DNA of 64,000 bases from Gari tellinella (lineage: Eukaryota; Mollusca; Bivalvia; Cardiida; Psammobiidae), in NCBI GenBank assembly GCA_922989275.2, contig OV277857.1, positions 45,237,083 through 45,301,082 on the forward strand, written 5' to 3'. The notes beneath the pieces were generated by a model. That model made no database searches. It had not been told where the DNA came from and was given only the letters and a program-made list of their open reading frames with translations. How positions within the stretch are numbered: position 1 is the first letter of the stretch; every line of letters starts with the position of its first letter. The position numbers were made by a program, and so were the translations under genes. Below, one piece after another: positions 43,126 to 53,300 of the stretch.

Positions 43126-43829
43126 GAAGAACATCGCTAAAACAAAATAGATTAGTGTCGGTTATACGATACTGGCTTAAGATTATTCAGTCTTCTGATT
43201 TGAAATATATTAAATATGTATATGATATGATGTTAGAAGATATGCAAAAGCACCCCAATAAGGCTTCTTGGCTGTTCAATGTAAAACAATTATTAGAATC
43301 ACTAGGTTTTAACAATGTTTGGTTACAACAGGGGGTTGGGAACCCCGAACTTTTCCTCGGGATTTTTAAACAAAGAATTAATGATAATTTTATCCAAAAC
43401 TGGTACCAAGAAATTGAAAATTCACCAAGAGCCGACAGTTATCGTTTGTTTTCAGATTTTGGTTTTAAAGAATATTTAGATGTAGTCAATATCAAAAGAT
43501 TTAGACAAGAGTTAACTAGATTAAGAGTATAAGCACATTATCTTGAAATAGAAACGGGAAGATGGCATAAACCAAACCCAATACCTAGACAAGCTAGAAA
43601 ATGCCAATATTGTAATACTCTAGAAGATGAGTATCATTTCTTATTAGAATGTCCATTATACCATGAACTGAGATGCGCTTGTATTAGACCATATTATTGG
43701 AGACATCATAATCCTCAGAAGTTTGCTGATCTTTTAAAGTCGAGAAATGTTGAAGAAGTTAGAAATATGTCATTGTTTGTATATAAAAGTTTTCAATTAA
43801 GAAGCACTGCACTATACGTGAACCGATAA
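43126..43829 (+). pseudogene. LINE II C-terminal region
   Basis: Two frames: 43155-43532 ('SVIRYWLKIIQSSDLKYIKY', 'KASWLFNVKQLLESLGFNNV') and then, after a stop, 'LEIETGRWHKPNPIPRQARK' and the Cys/His motif 'CQYCNTLEDEYHFLLECPLY'. It ends 'RSTALYVNR' and stop near 43829. Same order as the minus-strand LINE fragment at 11.5 kb. Confidence 0.82.
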
Positions 43830-43970
43830 ATGTACATAAATTACCCCCTTCTTTTCCCCCCATTTATCCATAGGAGAAACAACACTCAGCGCTGTCTTGT
43901 TTTCGAATTGGTAAGGTGAATCTAAATAAATGTAGATTTATAGTACCAAGTCATTACCAAGACGTAGAAA

Positions 43971-44415
43971 TATAAAATGAATTTATTTATTACTTTAATA
44001 ATTGTTAACTTGAACTCGAAAACTTTTGTATTTGATATATATTAGTAATACAAAAATTAAGTGTATTTACCTCCCTTTAATGGGCATATTGTATCAATTA
44101 GTTGTAAAACTCACGCTTAGTGAATATACAGGCATACACCTCTGAGGCTTGCAACCACTTAAATCATAGTTAAAAGCCAGTTCTTGTTGGTGCAGATAGG
44201 GATCAATGTGGAAAGTTCATTAAGAGGCTTCCTACTTTGCTCTTTGTCTGCGCTGAGCATCCCCTGTCCCTGTATTATATACATGCCTCTTAAAGAGGGG
44301 CAACCTGATAAAGGGTTTGACTACTCTATATGTTAGCTACTTATACTTTGAAAGGTACATGTAGTAGCCTAGTCAATATGTATTTCATCATTGTAGATAA
44401 AAGTAAAATGTATAT
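43971..44415. other. Unassigned sequence
   Basis: No gene or clear repeat recognised. Confidence 0.4.
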
Positions 44416-44664
44416 TTAACCCTTCCCTCCCTTATACCACAACTGGTAAATTCCAATTCCAATTTTACCCCAGTCCACTTTCCCATTTAGGATAGTTTCT
44501 GCCAACATATTGCAATATGTAAGACAGTGCAGACCTTGACCAGAGGGCTCATTTAGAAGACCTCAGACCTAGGTGTCCACTGTATACATAGGACAAATGT
44601 ACTCCTCATGTATACACTGTCTGTAAATGATGCATTTGTGCGTGACTGGGGTTCAAAGGGTTAA
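44416..44664. mobile_element. TTAA-type MITE with decayed palindrome A
   Basis: TTAA at 44416-44419 and 44661-44664, with termini 'cccttccctcc' and 'gttcaaaggg'. The centre (44525-44590) has the 'agagggctcatttagaagac' loop variant of palindrome A. Confidence 0.6.
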
Positions 44665-45074
44665 CGTTCCGGTGCTTGACCTTACAGATTTCTCAGTAAG
44701 ACTTCGCACTGGAACATGAACTTTGATTTGATACATGTATTTTATTTTACATGCTAATTTACTTTTGCTTTCTGTCTTTTGTTTCTTATCGGAAAGGCAA
44801 AACGCATTGGTAAATTAGCGAAACAAAGAACGGTATTGCTGTCAGCACATGAAAGTGTATTATAAATATGTGAGGTATCGGACGAGTATTCCATGGAATA
44901 TTCCAGTGTTATACTGGTATAGCTAGTAAATATTATACACAGACATGTTTTATTGCTCAAATGTATATATTTCTATGTAATTCATAACAGGTAAACGCGC
45001 ACATGCTTCTACAAGAACTGATGTCTTCGCCTTTTGAGCATTAAATAGATACTTTAACCCATTTGGTGCACAAA
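44665..45074. other. Unassigned sequence
   Basis: Nothing supported; a 'ccatggaatattccagtg' dyad lies near 44891. Confidence 0.35.
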
Positions 45075-45356
45075 AGCCGAACACATCTGTTACACAAAGT
45101 AGAAAAATAAAAATATTTGGACAGCGAAAAGAGATTTAGGAAATGGTACGGTCTCTTGTAGAAAAGTTTCACAACACACTTCTTATAAATTTATGTAAAG
45201 ATAAATCCTTATGTGAATATATCAAAAGCTATGTCTCATTTTCTCCTCGTATACATCGCTAACATACCTTTGTCGTTGACTATGTATTGCATGATTTGTA
45301 TGCTTGTGTACTGTTGGGCCTCTGGCCTTAAGTATGAATAAAATATCTATCTATCT
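45075..45356 (+). mobile_element. Probable LINE 3' end with ATCT-repeat tail
   Basis: 45140-45262 translates to 'FHNTLLINLCKDKSLCEYIK' and 'SYVSFSPRIHR' followed by a stop. Then come noncoding sequence, 'gaataaaat' and an (atct)n tail at ~45338-45356. An internal stop near 45138 suggests decay. Assignment rests on tail plus C-terminal style. Confidence 0.4.
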
Positions 45357-46535
45357 ATGCAATAGACTGAAATCATTTGAACAAAATAGGTCAAGGACAT
45401 CTAGAAGTGTCAACATGCCAAATATAAAAGCTCTGGCCATATTAGTTTCACAGGAGAAGACATGTGTAAATTTCACAATATAACTATATGTAAATCTGTG
45501 ACCCCCGGAGCGGGACCAATTTTGACCCAAGAGATATAATTTGAACAAACTTGATAGGGGACCTGCAGATGATGTCATGTGCCAAATATTTAAGCTCTGG
45601 CCCTTGTAGTTTTTTAGAAGAAATTGTTTTAAGTTTTTTATAGAAAAAATCTATTTTTAGCTCCCGTGACCTAGATATGCAACAGACCCAAACCATTTGA
45701 ATAAAATACATAAAGCATATTTAGAAATGTCACCATACCGAATATCAAAGCTCTGGCCATATTAGTGTCAGAGAAGAAGACGTTTGAAATTTTCATTATA
45801 TAACTCTATTTAAAATTGTGACCCCCGGGGCGGGACAAATTTGGACCCCATGGACATAATTTGAACAAAACTTGATACAGGACCTGTAGGCGATGCTATG
45901 TGCCAAATATCTAAGCTCAGGTCCTTGTAGTTTCAGACAAGAAGATTGTTTAAGTTTTCATTGAAAAAAATCTATTTTTAGCTCCTGTGACCTAGATATG
46001 CAACCGACCAGATTCATTTGAACAATATTGGTATAGGACATCTAGCAGTGTCACCATGCTAAACATCAAAGCTTTTGCCATATTAGTTTCAGAGGAGAAG
46101 ACGTTTGAAATTTTCACTATATAACTATATGTAAATCTGTGACCCCCGGGGCGGGTCCAATTTTGACCCAAGAGATATAATTTGAACGAACTTGATAGAG
46201 GACCTGTAGATGATGTTATGTGCCACATATCTAAGCTCTGGTCCTTGCAGTTTTTTACAAGAATATTTTTTAAGATTTCCTTATTTTTTCACTTTGGTTG
46301 CCATGGCAACCAGAGTTCTGCATTGTTTTTTAATTCTTTGAACAAATTTGAAAGAGCTTGACCCAAGGAACATTTCTGCAAAGTTTGGTTGAATTCTGTC
46401 AAGCGGTATAGGAGGAGATGTCATTTGAAGTAATTGTTAACGACGGACGATAGACGACGCACAGCGCACGACGCCGGACACAGGGCAATCCCAATTGCTC
46501 ACATTGGGCCTTTGGCTCAGGTGAGCTAAAAATAA
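45357..46535 (+). mobile_element. Pearl/Helitron-like element with ~300-bp core repeats
   Basis: Three tandem cores each include 'gtgacccccgg', 'gacctgtagatgatg', 'aaatctatttttagctcc' and 'gtgacctagatatgcaac'. These are followed by a GAC-rich stretch (46440-46480) and the terminal stem-loop 'gctcacattgggcctttggc'/'tcaggtgagctaaaa'. A stem-loop followed by CTAA matches the Helitron 3' rule (hairpin then CTRR). Confidence 0.7.
46291..46306. promoter_or_regulatory. Perfect X-box-like dyad within the Helitron-like element
   Basis: 'ggttgccatggcaacc' is a perfect match to the symmetric RFX X-box form GTTGCC(AT/N)GGCAAC. It lies in repetitive DNA, so function is only a possibility. Confidence 0.35.
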
Positions 46536-46554
46536 TACATATCCAAGACTGTTG

Positions 46555-46630
46555 AAAAATGGTGATATTTTCTTCAGTGGAGGAATACATTAGAGGTGTA
46601 AAATGCATATTTTATGGGGTAATGGGTTAA
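46555..46630. repeat. Right end of a TTAA-type MITE
   Basis: 'cagtggaggaatacattaga' and 'tatggggtaatgggttaa' are the family right terminus without a matching left half. Confidence 0.55.
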
Positions 46631-46705
46631 AGGCTTTTCTGTGGAGGAAAGAGTTAAACTAAGAGATGGTTCTGCCCCTGAGATGTACTGTGTGATAAGA
46701 GAATA

Positions 46706-46911
46706 CAGTAAAACCTCTCTATTACGACCACTAAATTATGTTAATTATTAGAGTGTTTACGGTAGGAGACCGCTTAAAGCAAGGTGACAGTGAAACAGAA
46801 AGCTCCTCTAGGAGCTTTCTGTTTCACTGCCACCTTGCTTTAAGCTGTCACCTCTCTTTTATACAATCATTTAGTCTTCGTTTTAGTGGTCGTAATAGCG
46901 AGGATTTACTG
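46706..46911. mobile_element. pogo-like MITE with a family-B-type palindrome
   Basis: TIRs 'cagtaaaacctctctattac' and '...cgaggatttactg', 206 bp, TA on both sides (46704 and 46912). The palindrome at 46772-46846 is 'cttaaagcaaggtgacagtg' with loop 'agctcctctaggagct'. It ends 14 bp before the 3' splice site of the exon at 46928. Confidence 0.85.
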
Positions 46912-46927
46912 TACTTGTTTATTCCAG

Positions 46928-47022
46928 TGATTCAGCCTGCTCTGGTGGAGTATGACACTCTCAGAAACAAGTATGAGATTTAGAAAGGCTGTCGGTATGA
47001 GGCCCAGAACTACGCCACACAG
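46928..47022 (+). pseudogene. Exon E2 of coiled-coil (shootin-1-like?) gene, carries an in-frame TAG
   Basis: 95 nt between acceptor 'tgtttattccag' and donor 'gtaaat'. It codes IQPALVEYDTLRNKYEI, stop, KGCRYEAQNYATQ after a two-base start that fits the one leftover base of E1. The stop is TAG where the three downstream tandem copies read GAG. Without it, the block EIEKGCR..A..YAT resembles the EIEKTCR..AEALAT block I recall from shootin-1. Shootin-1 links actin flow and adhesion in neurons, but the present identity is tentative. The TAG may be a real mutation, an allele or a sequencing error. Confidence 0.5.
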
Positions 47023-47280
47023 GTAAATATAAAAGACATATGACTCTCTCAGAAACAAGTATGAGATTGAGAAAGGCTGTCGGTATGAGGCCCAGAACTA
47101 CGCCACATAGGTAAATATAAAATACATTTGATACACTCAGAAACAAGTATGAGATTGAGAAAGGTTGTTGGTATGAGGCCCAAAACTATGCCACACAGGT
47201 AAATATACTAGACATATGACACTCTCAGAAATAGGTATGAGATTGAGAAAGGCTGTCGGTATGAGGCCCAGAACTAACAA
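46950..47280 (+). repeat. Tandem 88-bp duplications of exon E2 plus its donor
   Basis: Units containing 'gaaacaagtatgagattgag' and 'tatgaggcccagaacta' occur four times. Donor 'aggtaaat' is at 47023, 47111 and 47199; the fourth unit is truncated. Copy 2 ends in TAG before the donor, copy 3 is fully open, copy 4 is broken. Later copies have 'ctctcag' or 'cactcag' as possible acceptors. Confidence 0.8.
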
Positions 47281-47428
47281 ATATGTTACATGTAAAAGTA
47301 GCTTGAATTTGTTGTAATGGGTTTTAAATTAAAAAGAATTAAAGATTGAGAAAAGCTGCCGGTATTTAACAACCACATAGGATTGGGTTACAGGCAAAAG
47401 TAGCTTGATGTTGTCATAATGTTTCTTG

Positions 47429-47670
47429 TTAAACCTTTACTTTATAGCTTGTTTCTAGTTTTGAAGACAGGTGACCACTTAAAGCAGGTTGAAAGTAAAG
47501 CAGAATGTACCTTAAGGCACATTCTGCTTTACTTTCCGCCTGCTTTAAGTTTCCATCTTCTAGAATATGGAAAACTATTTCTAATTATACATAATCCTGA
47601 CTGATTAAATTGGAACTATTTTCTGTAGTGGAGGAATAAGTTAAATGTGCTAAAAGTTGCTTCTATGGGG
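47429..47670 (+). mobile_element. TTAA-type MITE with palindrome B abutting exon E3
   Basis: Starts TTAAACCTTTACTTTATAG, palindrome at 47478-47550, and ends 'gttgcttctatgggg' directly before coding sequence. The final 'taa-rich' end and right TTAA are missing, so either the MITE or the exon start was deleted. Confidence 0.65.
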
Positions 47671-47767
47671 GATATCACAACCTTGAAGCTAGACCTGGAC
47701 GAAGATGAACCTGATAGTAATACTCAGGAAAATGGCCTTACAAAGACACTGAATGCTAAACTGAAAG
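47671..47767 (+). CDS. Exon E3 of the coiled-coil gene (5' end uncertain)
   Basis: Open frame GAT ATC ... coding 'DITTLKLDLDEDEPDSNTQE' and then 'NGLTKTLNAKLK', ending one base into a codon at donor 'gtaggg' (47768). The leftover G joins to E4 'AATTGAGG' to give K-E-L-R, a smooth coiled-coil continuation and identical in order to a KELR block I recall from shootin-1. No good acceptor is visible upstream because MITE sequence abuts the exon. Confidence 0.5.
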
Positions 47768-48600
47768 GTAGGGTAAAAACAGCCCTATTATTCATAGCTT
47801 GTGTTGTACGACTGGTAACTGCTTAACCTATTACCCCGTAATCTGTTTCTTGTTTTGAAAATAGGGTACTACTTAATGCAGGTTGAAAGTAATGCAGAAT
47901 GCGCATAAATAGTAATACTCAGGAAAATGGCCTTACAAAGACACTGAATGCTAAACTGAAAGGTAGGGTAAAAACAGCCCTATTATTCATAGCTTGTGTT
48001 GTAAGACTGGTAACTGCTTAACCTATTACCCCGTAATCTGTTTCTAGTTTTGAAAATAGGGTTCTACTTAAAGCAGGTTGAAAGTAATGCAGAATGCGCA
48101 TGAATAGTATTACTCAGGAAAATGGCCTTACAAAGACACTGAATGCTAAACTGAAAGGTAGGGTAAAAACATCCCTATTATTCATAGCTTGTGTTGTAAG
48201 ACTGGTAACTGCTTAACCTATTACCCCGTAATCTGTTTCTAGTTTTGAAAATAGGGTTCTACTTAAAGCAGGTTGAAAGTAATGCAGAATGCGCATAAAT
48301 AGTAATACTCAGGAAAATGGCCTTACAAAGACACTGAATGCTAAACTGAAAGGTAGGGTAAAAACAGCCCTATTATTCATAGCTTGTGTTGTAAGACTGG
48401 TAACTGCTTAACCTATTACCCCGTAATCTGTTTCTAGTTTTGAAAATAGGGTTCTACTTAAAGCAGGTTGAAAGTAATGCAGAATGCGCATGAATAGTAT
48501 TACTCAGGAAAATGGCCTTACAAAGACACTGAATGCTAAACTGAAAGGTAGGGTAAAAACATCCCTATTATTCATAGCTTGTGTTGTAAGACTGGTAACT
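47711..48600 (+). repeat. 195-bp tandem array copying exon E3 3' end and its donor five times
   Basis: 'tactcaggaaaatggcc' occurs at 47721, 47916, 48111, 48306 and 48501. Each copy carries 'aaactgaaaggtaggg', so the splice donor is present five times. Copies 2/4 ('gcataaatagtaa', 'aaacagcc') and 3/5 ('gcatgaatagtat', 'aaacatcc') alternate, showing duplication of a 390-bp dimer. The rest of the unit is MITE-derived ('cttaacctattaccccgtaa'). Confidence 0.9.
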
Positions 48601-48601
48601 A

Positions 48602-48900
48602 CTTAACCCATTACCCCATAGCCTGTTTCTTGTTTTTGAAAATAGGTTACCACTTAAAGCAGGCTGAAAGTAAAGCAGAAGGCGCCTGAAGGCGCCTTCT
48701 GCTTTACTTTCAGCCTGCATTAAGCTACCACTTGCTAGATTGTAAAGAAATATTTTGTATGGTGCATATTGATTAAATATCATTCTGCTTTACTTTCAGT
48801 CTGCTTTATTAGACTACCATCTGCTTGAATATAGAAAAGTATTTCATATGATTCATATTAATTAGTGTATGAGGTGGAAGTTTTTTAACAATGGAGGAAT
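48602..48900 (+). mobile_element. TTAA-type MITE with perfect palindrome B
   Basis: 'ttaacccattaccccatag' start, palindrome at 48653-48725 with arms 'aaagcaggctgaaagtaaag'. A half copy of B follows at ~48783-48825. The right end is degenerate ('ggaggaataaattaaaggcg'). Confidence 0.7.
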
Positions 48901-49034
48901 AAATTAAAGGCGTAAAAAGGTGTATTCATGGAGTACTGATGGTTCAGCGACTTTGAGATATTGAAGTTCCACTGTATGTGATCGAATATTGTTAAGTGTT
49001 GTCAATTCTGAAATTTTGTATGGTGTTATTGCAG

Positions 49035-49132
49035 AATTGAGGAATGAAATGGCGATGATGAAGACAGATTTAACCCAGACCCACCAATATCTGCACATAG
49101 AGAAAGAGAATTACAAGTGGGCTCAAGCCAGG
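49035..49132 (+). CDS. Exon E4 of the coiled-coil gene
   Basis: 98 nt between acceptor 'ggtgttattgcag' and donor 'gtaggt'. It starts with two bases that complete a codon from E3 and ends in phase 0. Codes 'LRNEMAMMKTDLTQTHQYLH' and 'IEKENYKWAQAR', a heptad-like charged helix. No stop. Confidence 0.65.
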
Positions 49133-49182
49133 GTAGGTTCTCATCACGCCTTCTCCTGCTAATATTGTATGTTGATGTGTTT

Positions 49183-49252
49183 TGAAAACAGTGAAGACCC
49201 AGATCAGACAGCTCTTGAAGGAGCTGTCTGATCAGGATCAGCACTGTTTTGG
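49183..49252. repeat. Palindrome family A in intron
   Basis: Arms 'cagtgaagacccagatcaga' and 'tctgatcaggatcagcactg' around 'cagctcttgaaggagctg'. Confidence 0.8.
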
Positions 49253-49715
49253 TATACATGATTGTACACTTTTCTTGGGAAAGGCACACTCTGCTTTACT
49301 TTTAGGCTGCTTTAAGATACCAAAAAGAGAGCTATTTTCCACAGTGGAGTAATACATTAGTCGTAGAAAGGTGTCTTTATGGGGCAAATTGTTTAAAACT
49401 GGGGTATAAACTATAACCCATTTAAAGATAACACATCCCTGAGGAGATTAAGAGAATCACTATGCATCGCACAGGAGGACCTAATAGTCATGAACAGGGA
49501 CAAAGGGGGATATCAAATGAGCCCCATCTACTGGCCTCTTTTTACTACGGGAAAAATGCCCAGTAGTAAACAAAGCTTATGACGTCTTCCTCCATCGGTC
49601 AGTTTCACAGTATGAAAAACTGAAAGCCGAAACTGTCATGTAAGTTTAAACTTATTTGGATATGGGATTAGAAAATAATTGTAGAATTACAATAACTGCA
49701 AAACAGTATCACCTT

Positions 49716-49783
49716 TGCAAACACGTTGGATTCAGATGAGATGCTAGGTAACGGGGCATCTCATCAGGATCCAAACTGTTTGA
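49716..49783. repeat. Palindrome family A in intron
   Basis: 'gcaaacacgttggattcaga' opposed to 'catcaggatccaaactgttt', loop 'tgctaggtaacggggca'. Confidence 0.75.
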
Positions 49784-49938
49784 CACTCTTACCCTGTCTT
49801 AAAAGATTTTTTGAAAAAATCTAAATTCAGAAAAAATATTTGGAAGGGGGAATTTATTAGAGGGGATGCATTTAAATGGGAGTGTAAGATGTAGTTGTAA
49901 TGTAACATTTATTATTGGTTTTGTTACCATGGTTACAG

Positions 49939-50020
49939 TACCAGTCGGTGAATACCCAGATGTTACAGACAGAACAGTCTCTGAAACAACACAAGGATGC
50001 CCTGAAAGAATTGTCTAAAG
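49939..50020 (+). CDS. Exon E5 of the coiled-coil gene
   Basis: 82 nt between acceptor 'ttaccatggttacag' and donor 'gtaggc', phase 0 to 1. Codes 'YQSVNTQMLQTEQSLKQHKD' and 'ALKELSK', again coiled-coil-like. Follows E4 in phase. Later exons are not found in the window; the minisatellite and tandem units follow. Confidence 0.65.
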
Positions 50021-50044
50021 GTAGGCTTGTTTGTTTAGTAGGGT

Positions 50045-50340
50045 GTTACAGCGGATAAGACATTATTCTTTCCCAATAAACACTTGTTAACTCATAAGCG
50101 ATAAACAGTTATCAATGCTTATCTCAATACAAGCTAGTTGATAAAAGTGTGTCAAAATGAGTTAGTATGAGAATATAGCGCAATGCGTCATTATGAGTCA
50201 GTATTGCTTAAAAGTAAAATACTAAAACTATTTATTTCATTGCAAACAGCTTTGAGCCAGATCTGGGGCTCTTATAAAGGACCTGTCTGCATTTGGTTTG
50301 GTCTGCCTTAAGCTTTTCCTATCTTTAAAGACTGTTCTAA
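50045..50340. mobile_element. Decayed MITE family 2 remnant
   Basis: 'acagcggataagacattatt' and 'ctttcccaataaacacttg' resemble the MITE-2 left end. 'ttgcaaacagctttgagcca' at ~50243 is half a palindrome A. Confidence 0.5.
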
Positions 50341-50379
50341 TCACATAATTATATCTAGTCATGAGTATTTCAGTGTTAT

Positions 50380-53300
50380 ATGATCACTGCTATTTCGGTG
50401 TTGTTTGTTCACTGTGTTATATGTTAACTGTTATTTCGGTGGTGTTTGTTCACTGTGTTATATGTTCACTGTTATATTGGTGGTGTTTGTTCACTGTGTT
50501 ATATGTTCACTGTTATTTTGGTGGTGTTTGTTTACTGTGTTATATGTTCACTGTTATTTTGGTGGTGTTTGTTTACTGTGTTATATGTTCACTGTTATTT
50601 CGGTGGTGTTTGTTCACTGTGTTACATGTTCACTGTTATTTCGGTGGTGTCTGTTCACTGTGTTATATGTTCACTGTTATATTGGTGGTGTTTGTTTACT
50701 GTGTTATATGTTTACTGTTATTTCGGTGGTGTTTGTTCATTGTGTTACATGTTCACTGTTATTTCGGTGGTGTTTGTTCACTGTGTTATATGTTCACTGT
50801 TATTTTGGTGGTGTTTGTTCACTGTGTTATATGTTCACTGTTATTTTGGTGGTGTTTGTTCACTGTGTTATATGTTCACTGTTATTTTGGTGGTGTTTGT
50901 TTACTGTGTTATATGTTTACTGTTATTGCGGTGGTGTTTGTTCATTTTTTTACATGTTCACTGTTATTTCGGTGGTGTTTGTTCACTGTGTTATATGTTC
51001 ACTGTTATTTTGGTGGTGTTTGTTCACTTTGTTATTTGTTCAATGTTATTTCGGTGGTGTTTGTTCACTGTTATTTTGGTGGTGTTTGTTCACTGTGTTA
51101 TATGTTCACTATTATTTTGGTGGTGTTTGTTCACTGTGTTACATGTTCACTGTTATTTCGGTGGTGTTTGTTCACTGTGTAATATGTTCACTGTTATATT
51201 GGTGGTGTTTGTTCACTGTGTTATATGTTCACTATTATTTTGGTGTTGTTTGTTCACTGTTTTATATGTTCACTGTTATTTTGGTGGTGTTTGTTCACTG
51301 TGTTATTTGTTCAATGTTATTTCGGTGGTGTTTGTTCACTGTTATTTTGGTGGTGTTTGTTCACTGTGTTATATGTTCACTGTTATTTTGGTGTTGTTTG
51401 TTCATTGTGTTACATGTTCACTGTTATTTCGGTGGCGTTTGTTTACTGTGTTATATGTTTACTGTTATTGCGGTGGTGTTTGTTCATTGTGTTACATGTT
51501 CACTGTTATTTCGGTGGTGTTTGTTCACTGTGTTATATGTTCACTGTTATTTTGGTGGTGTTTGTTTACTGTGTTATATGTTTACTGTTATTCCGGTGGT
51601 GTTTGTTCATTGTGTTACATGTTCACTGTTATTTCGGTGGTGTTTGTTCACTGTTATTTTGGTGGTGTTTGTTCACTTTGTTATTTGTTCAATGTTATTT
51701 CGGTGGTGTTTGACAGTTATTCCGGTGGTTTTTGTTCATTGTGTTACATGTTCACTGTTATTTCGGTGGTGTTTGTTCACTGTGTTATATGTTCACTGTT
51801 ATTTTGGTGGTGTTTGTTCACTGTGTTATTTGTTCAATGTTATTTCGGTGGTGTTTGTTCACTGTTATTTTGGTGGTGTTTGTTCACTGTGTTATATGTT
51901 CACTGTTATTTTGGTGGTGTTTGTTTACTGTGTTATATGTTCACTGTTATTTTGGTGTTGTTTGTTCATTGTGTTACATGTTCACTGTTATTTCGGTTGC
52001 GTTTGTTTACTGTGTTATATGTTTACTGTTATTGCGGTGGTGTTCGTTCATTGTGTTACATGTTCACTGTTATTTTGGTGGTGTTTGTTTACTGTGTTAT
52101 ATGTTTACTGTTATTCCGGTGGTGTTTGTTCATTGTGTTACATGTTCACTGTTATTTCGGTGGTGTTTGTTCACTGTTATTTTGGTGGTGTTTGTTCACT
52201 TTGTTATTTGTTCAATGTTATTTCGGTGGTGTTTGTTTACTGTTATTCCGGTGGTGTTTGTTCATTGTGTTACATGTTCACTGTTATTTCGGTGGTGTTT
52301 GTTCACTGTGTTATATGTTCACTGTTATTTTGGTGGTGTTTGTTCACTGTGTTATTTGTTCACTGTTATTTCGGTGGTGTTTGTTCACTGTTATATTGGT
52401 GGTGTTTGTTCACTGTGTTATATGTTCACTATTATTTTGGTGGTGTTTGTTCACTGTGTTATATGTTTACTGTTATTTTGGTGGTGTTTGTTCACTGTGT
52501 TATATGTTCACTGTTATTTTGGTGGTGTTTGTTTACTGTGTTATATGTTTACTGTTATTTCGGTGGTGTTTGTTCACTGTGTTATATGTTCACTGTTATT
52601 TTGGTGGTGTTTGTTCACTGTGTTATATGTTCACTGTTATTATGGTGGTGTTTGTTTACTGTGTTATATGTTCACTGTTATTTTGGTGTTGTTTGTTTAC
52701 TGTGTTATATGTTTACTGTTATTTCGGTGGTGTTTGTTCATTGTGTTACATGTTCACTGTTATTTTGGTGGTGTTTGTTTACTGTGTTATATGTTTACTG
52801 TTATTTCGGTGGTGTTTGTTCACTGTGTTATATGTTCACTGTTATTTTGGTGGTGTTTGTTCACTGTGTTATATGTTCACTGTTATTATGGTGGTGTTTG
52901 TTTACTGTGTTATATGTTCACTGTTATTTTGGTGTTGTTTGTTTACTGTGTTATATGTTTACTGTTATTTCGGTGGTGTTTGTTCATTGTGTTACATGTT
53001 CACTGTTATTTCGGTGGTGTTTGTTCACTGTGTTATATGTTCACTGTTATTTTGGCGGTGTTTGTTCACTGTGTTATTTGTTGAATGTTATTTCGGTGGT
53101 GTTTGTTCACTGTTATTTTGGTGGTGTTTGTTCACTGTTATTTTGGTGGTGTTTGTTTACTGTGTTATATGTTTACTGTTATTTCGGTGGTGTTTGTTCA
53201 TTGTGTTACATGTTCACTGTTATTTCGGTGGTGTTTGTTCACTGTGTTATATGTTCACAGTTATTTTGGTGGTGTTTGTTCACTGTGTTATTTGTTCAAT

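Larger units (their letters stand above)
39451..43970 (+). mobile_element. LINE II: 5'-truncated, decayed non-LTR retrotransposon
   Basis: Contains the end of the endonuclease, a linker, RT and C-terminal Cys/His region in the usual order. It is broken by several frameshifts and by two transposon insertions (40557-40801 and 41212-42251). Family relation to the 11.5-kb minus-strand fragment is shown by shared C-terminal blocks. Confidence 0.88.
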
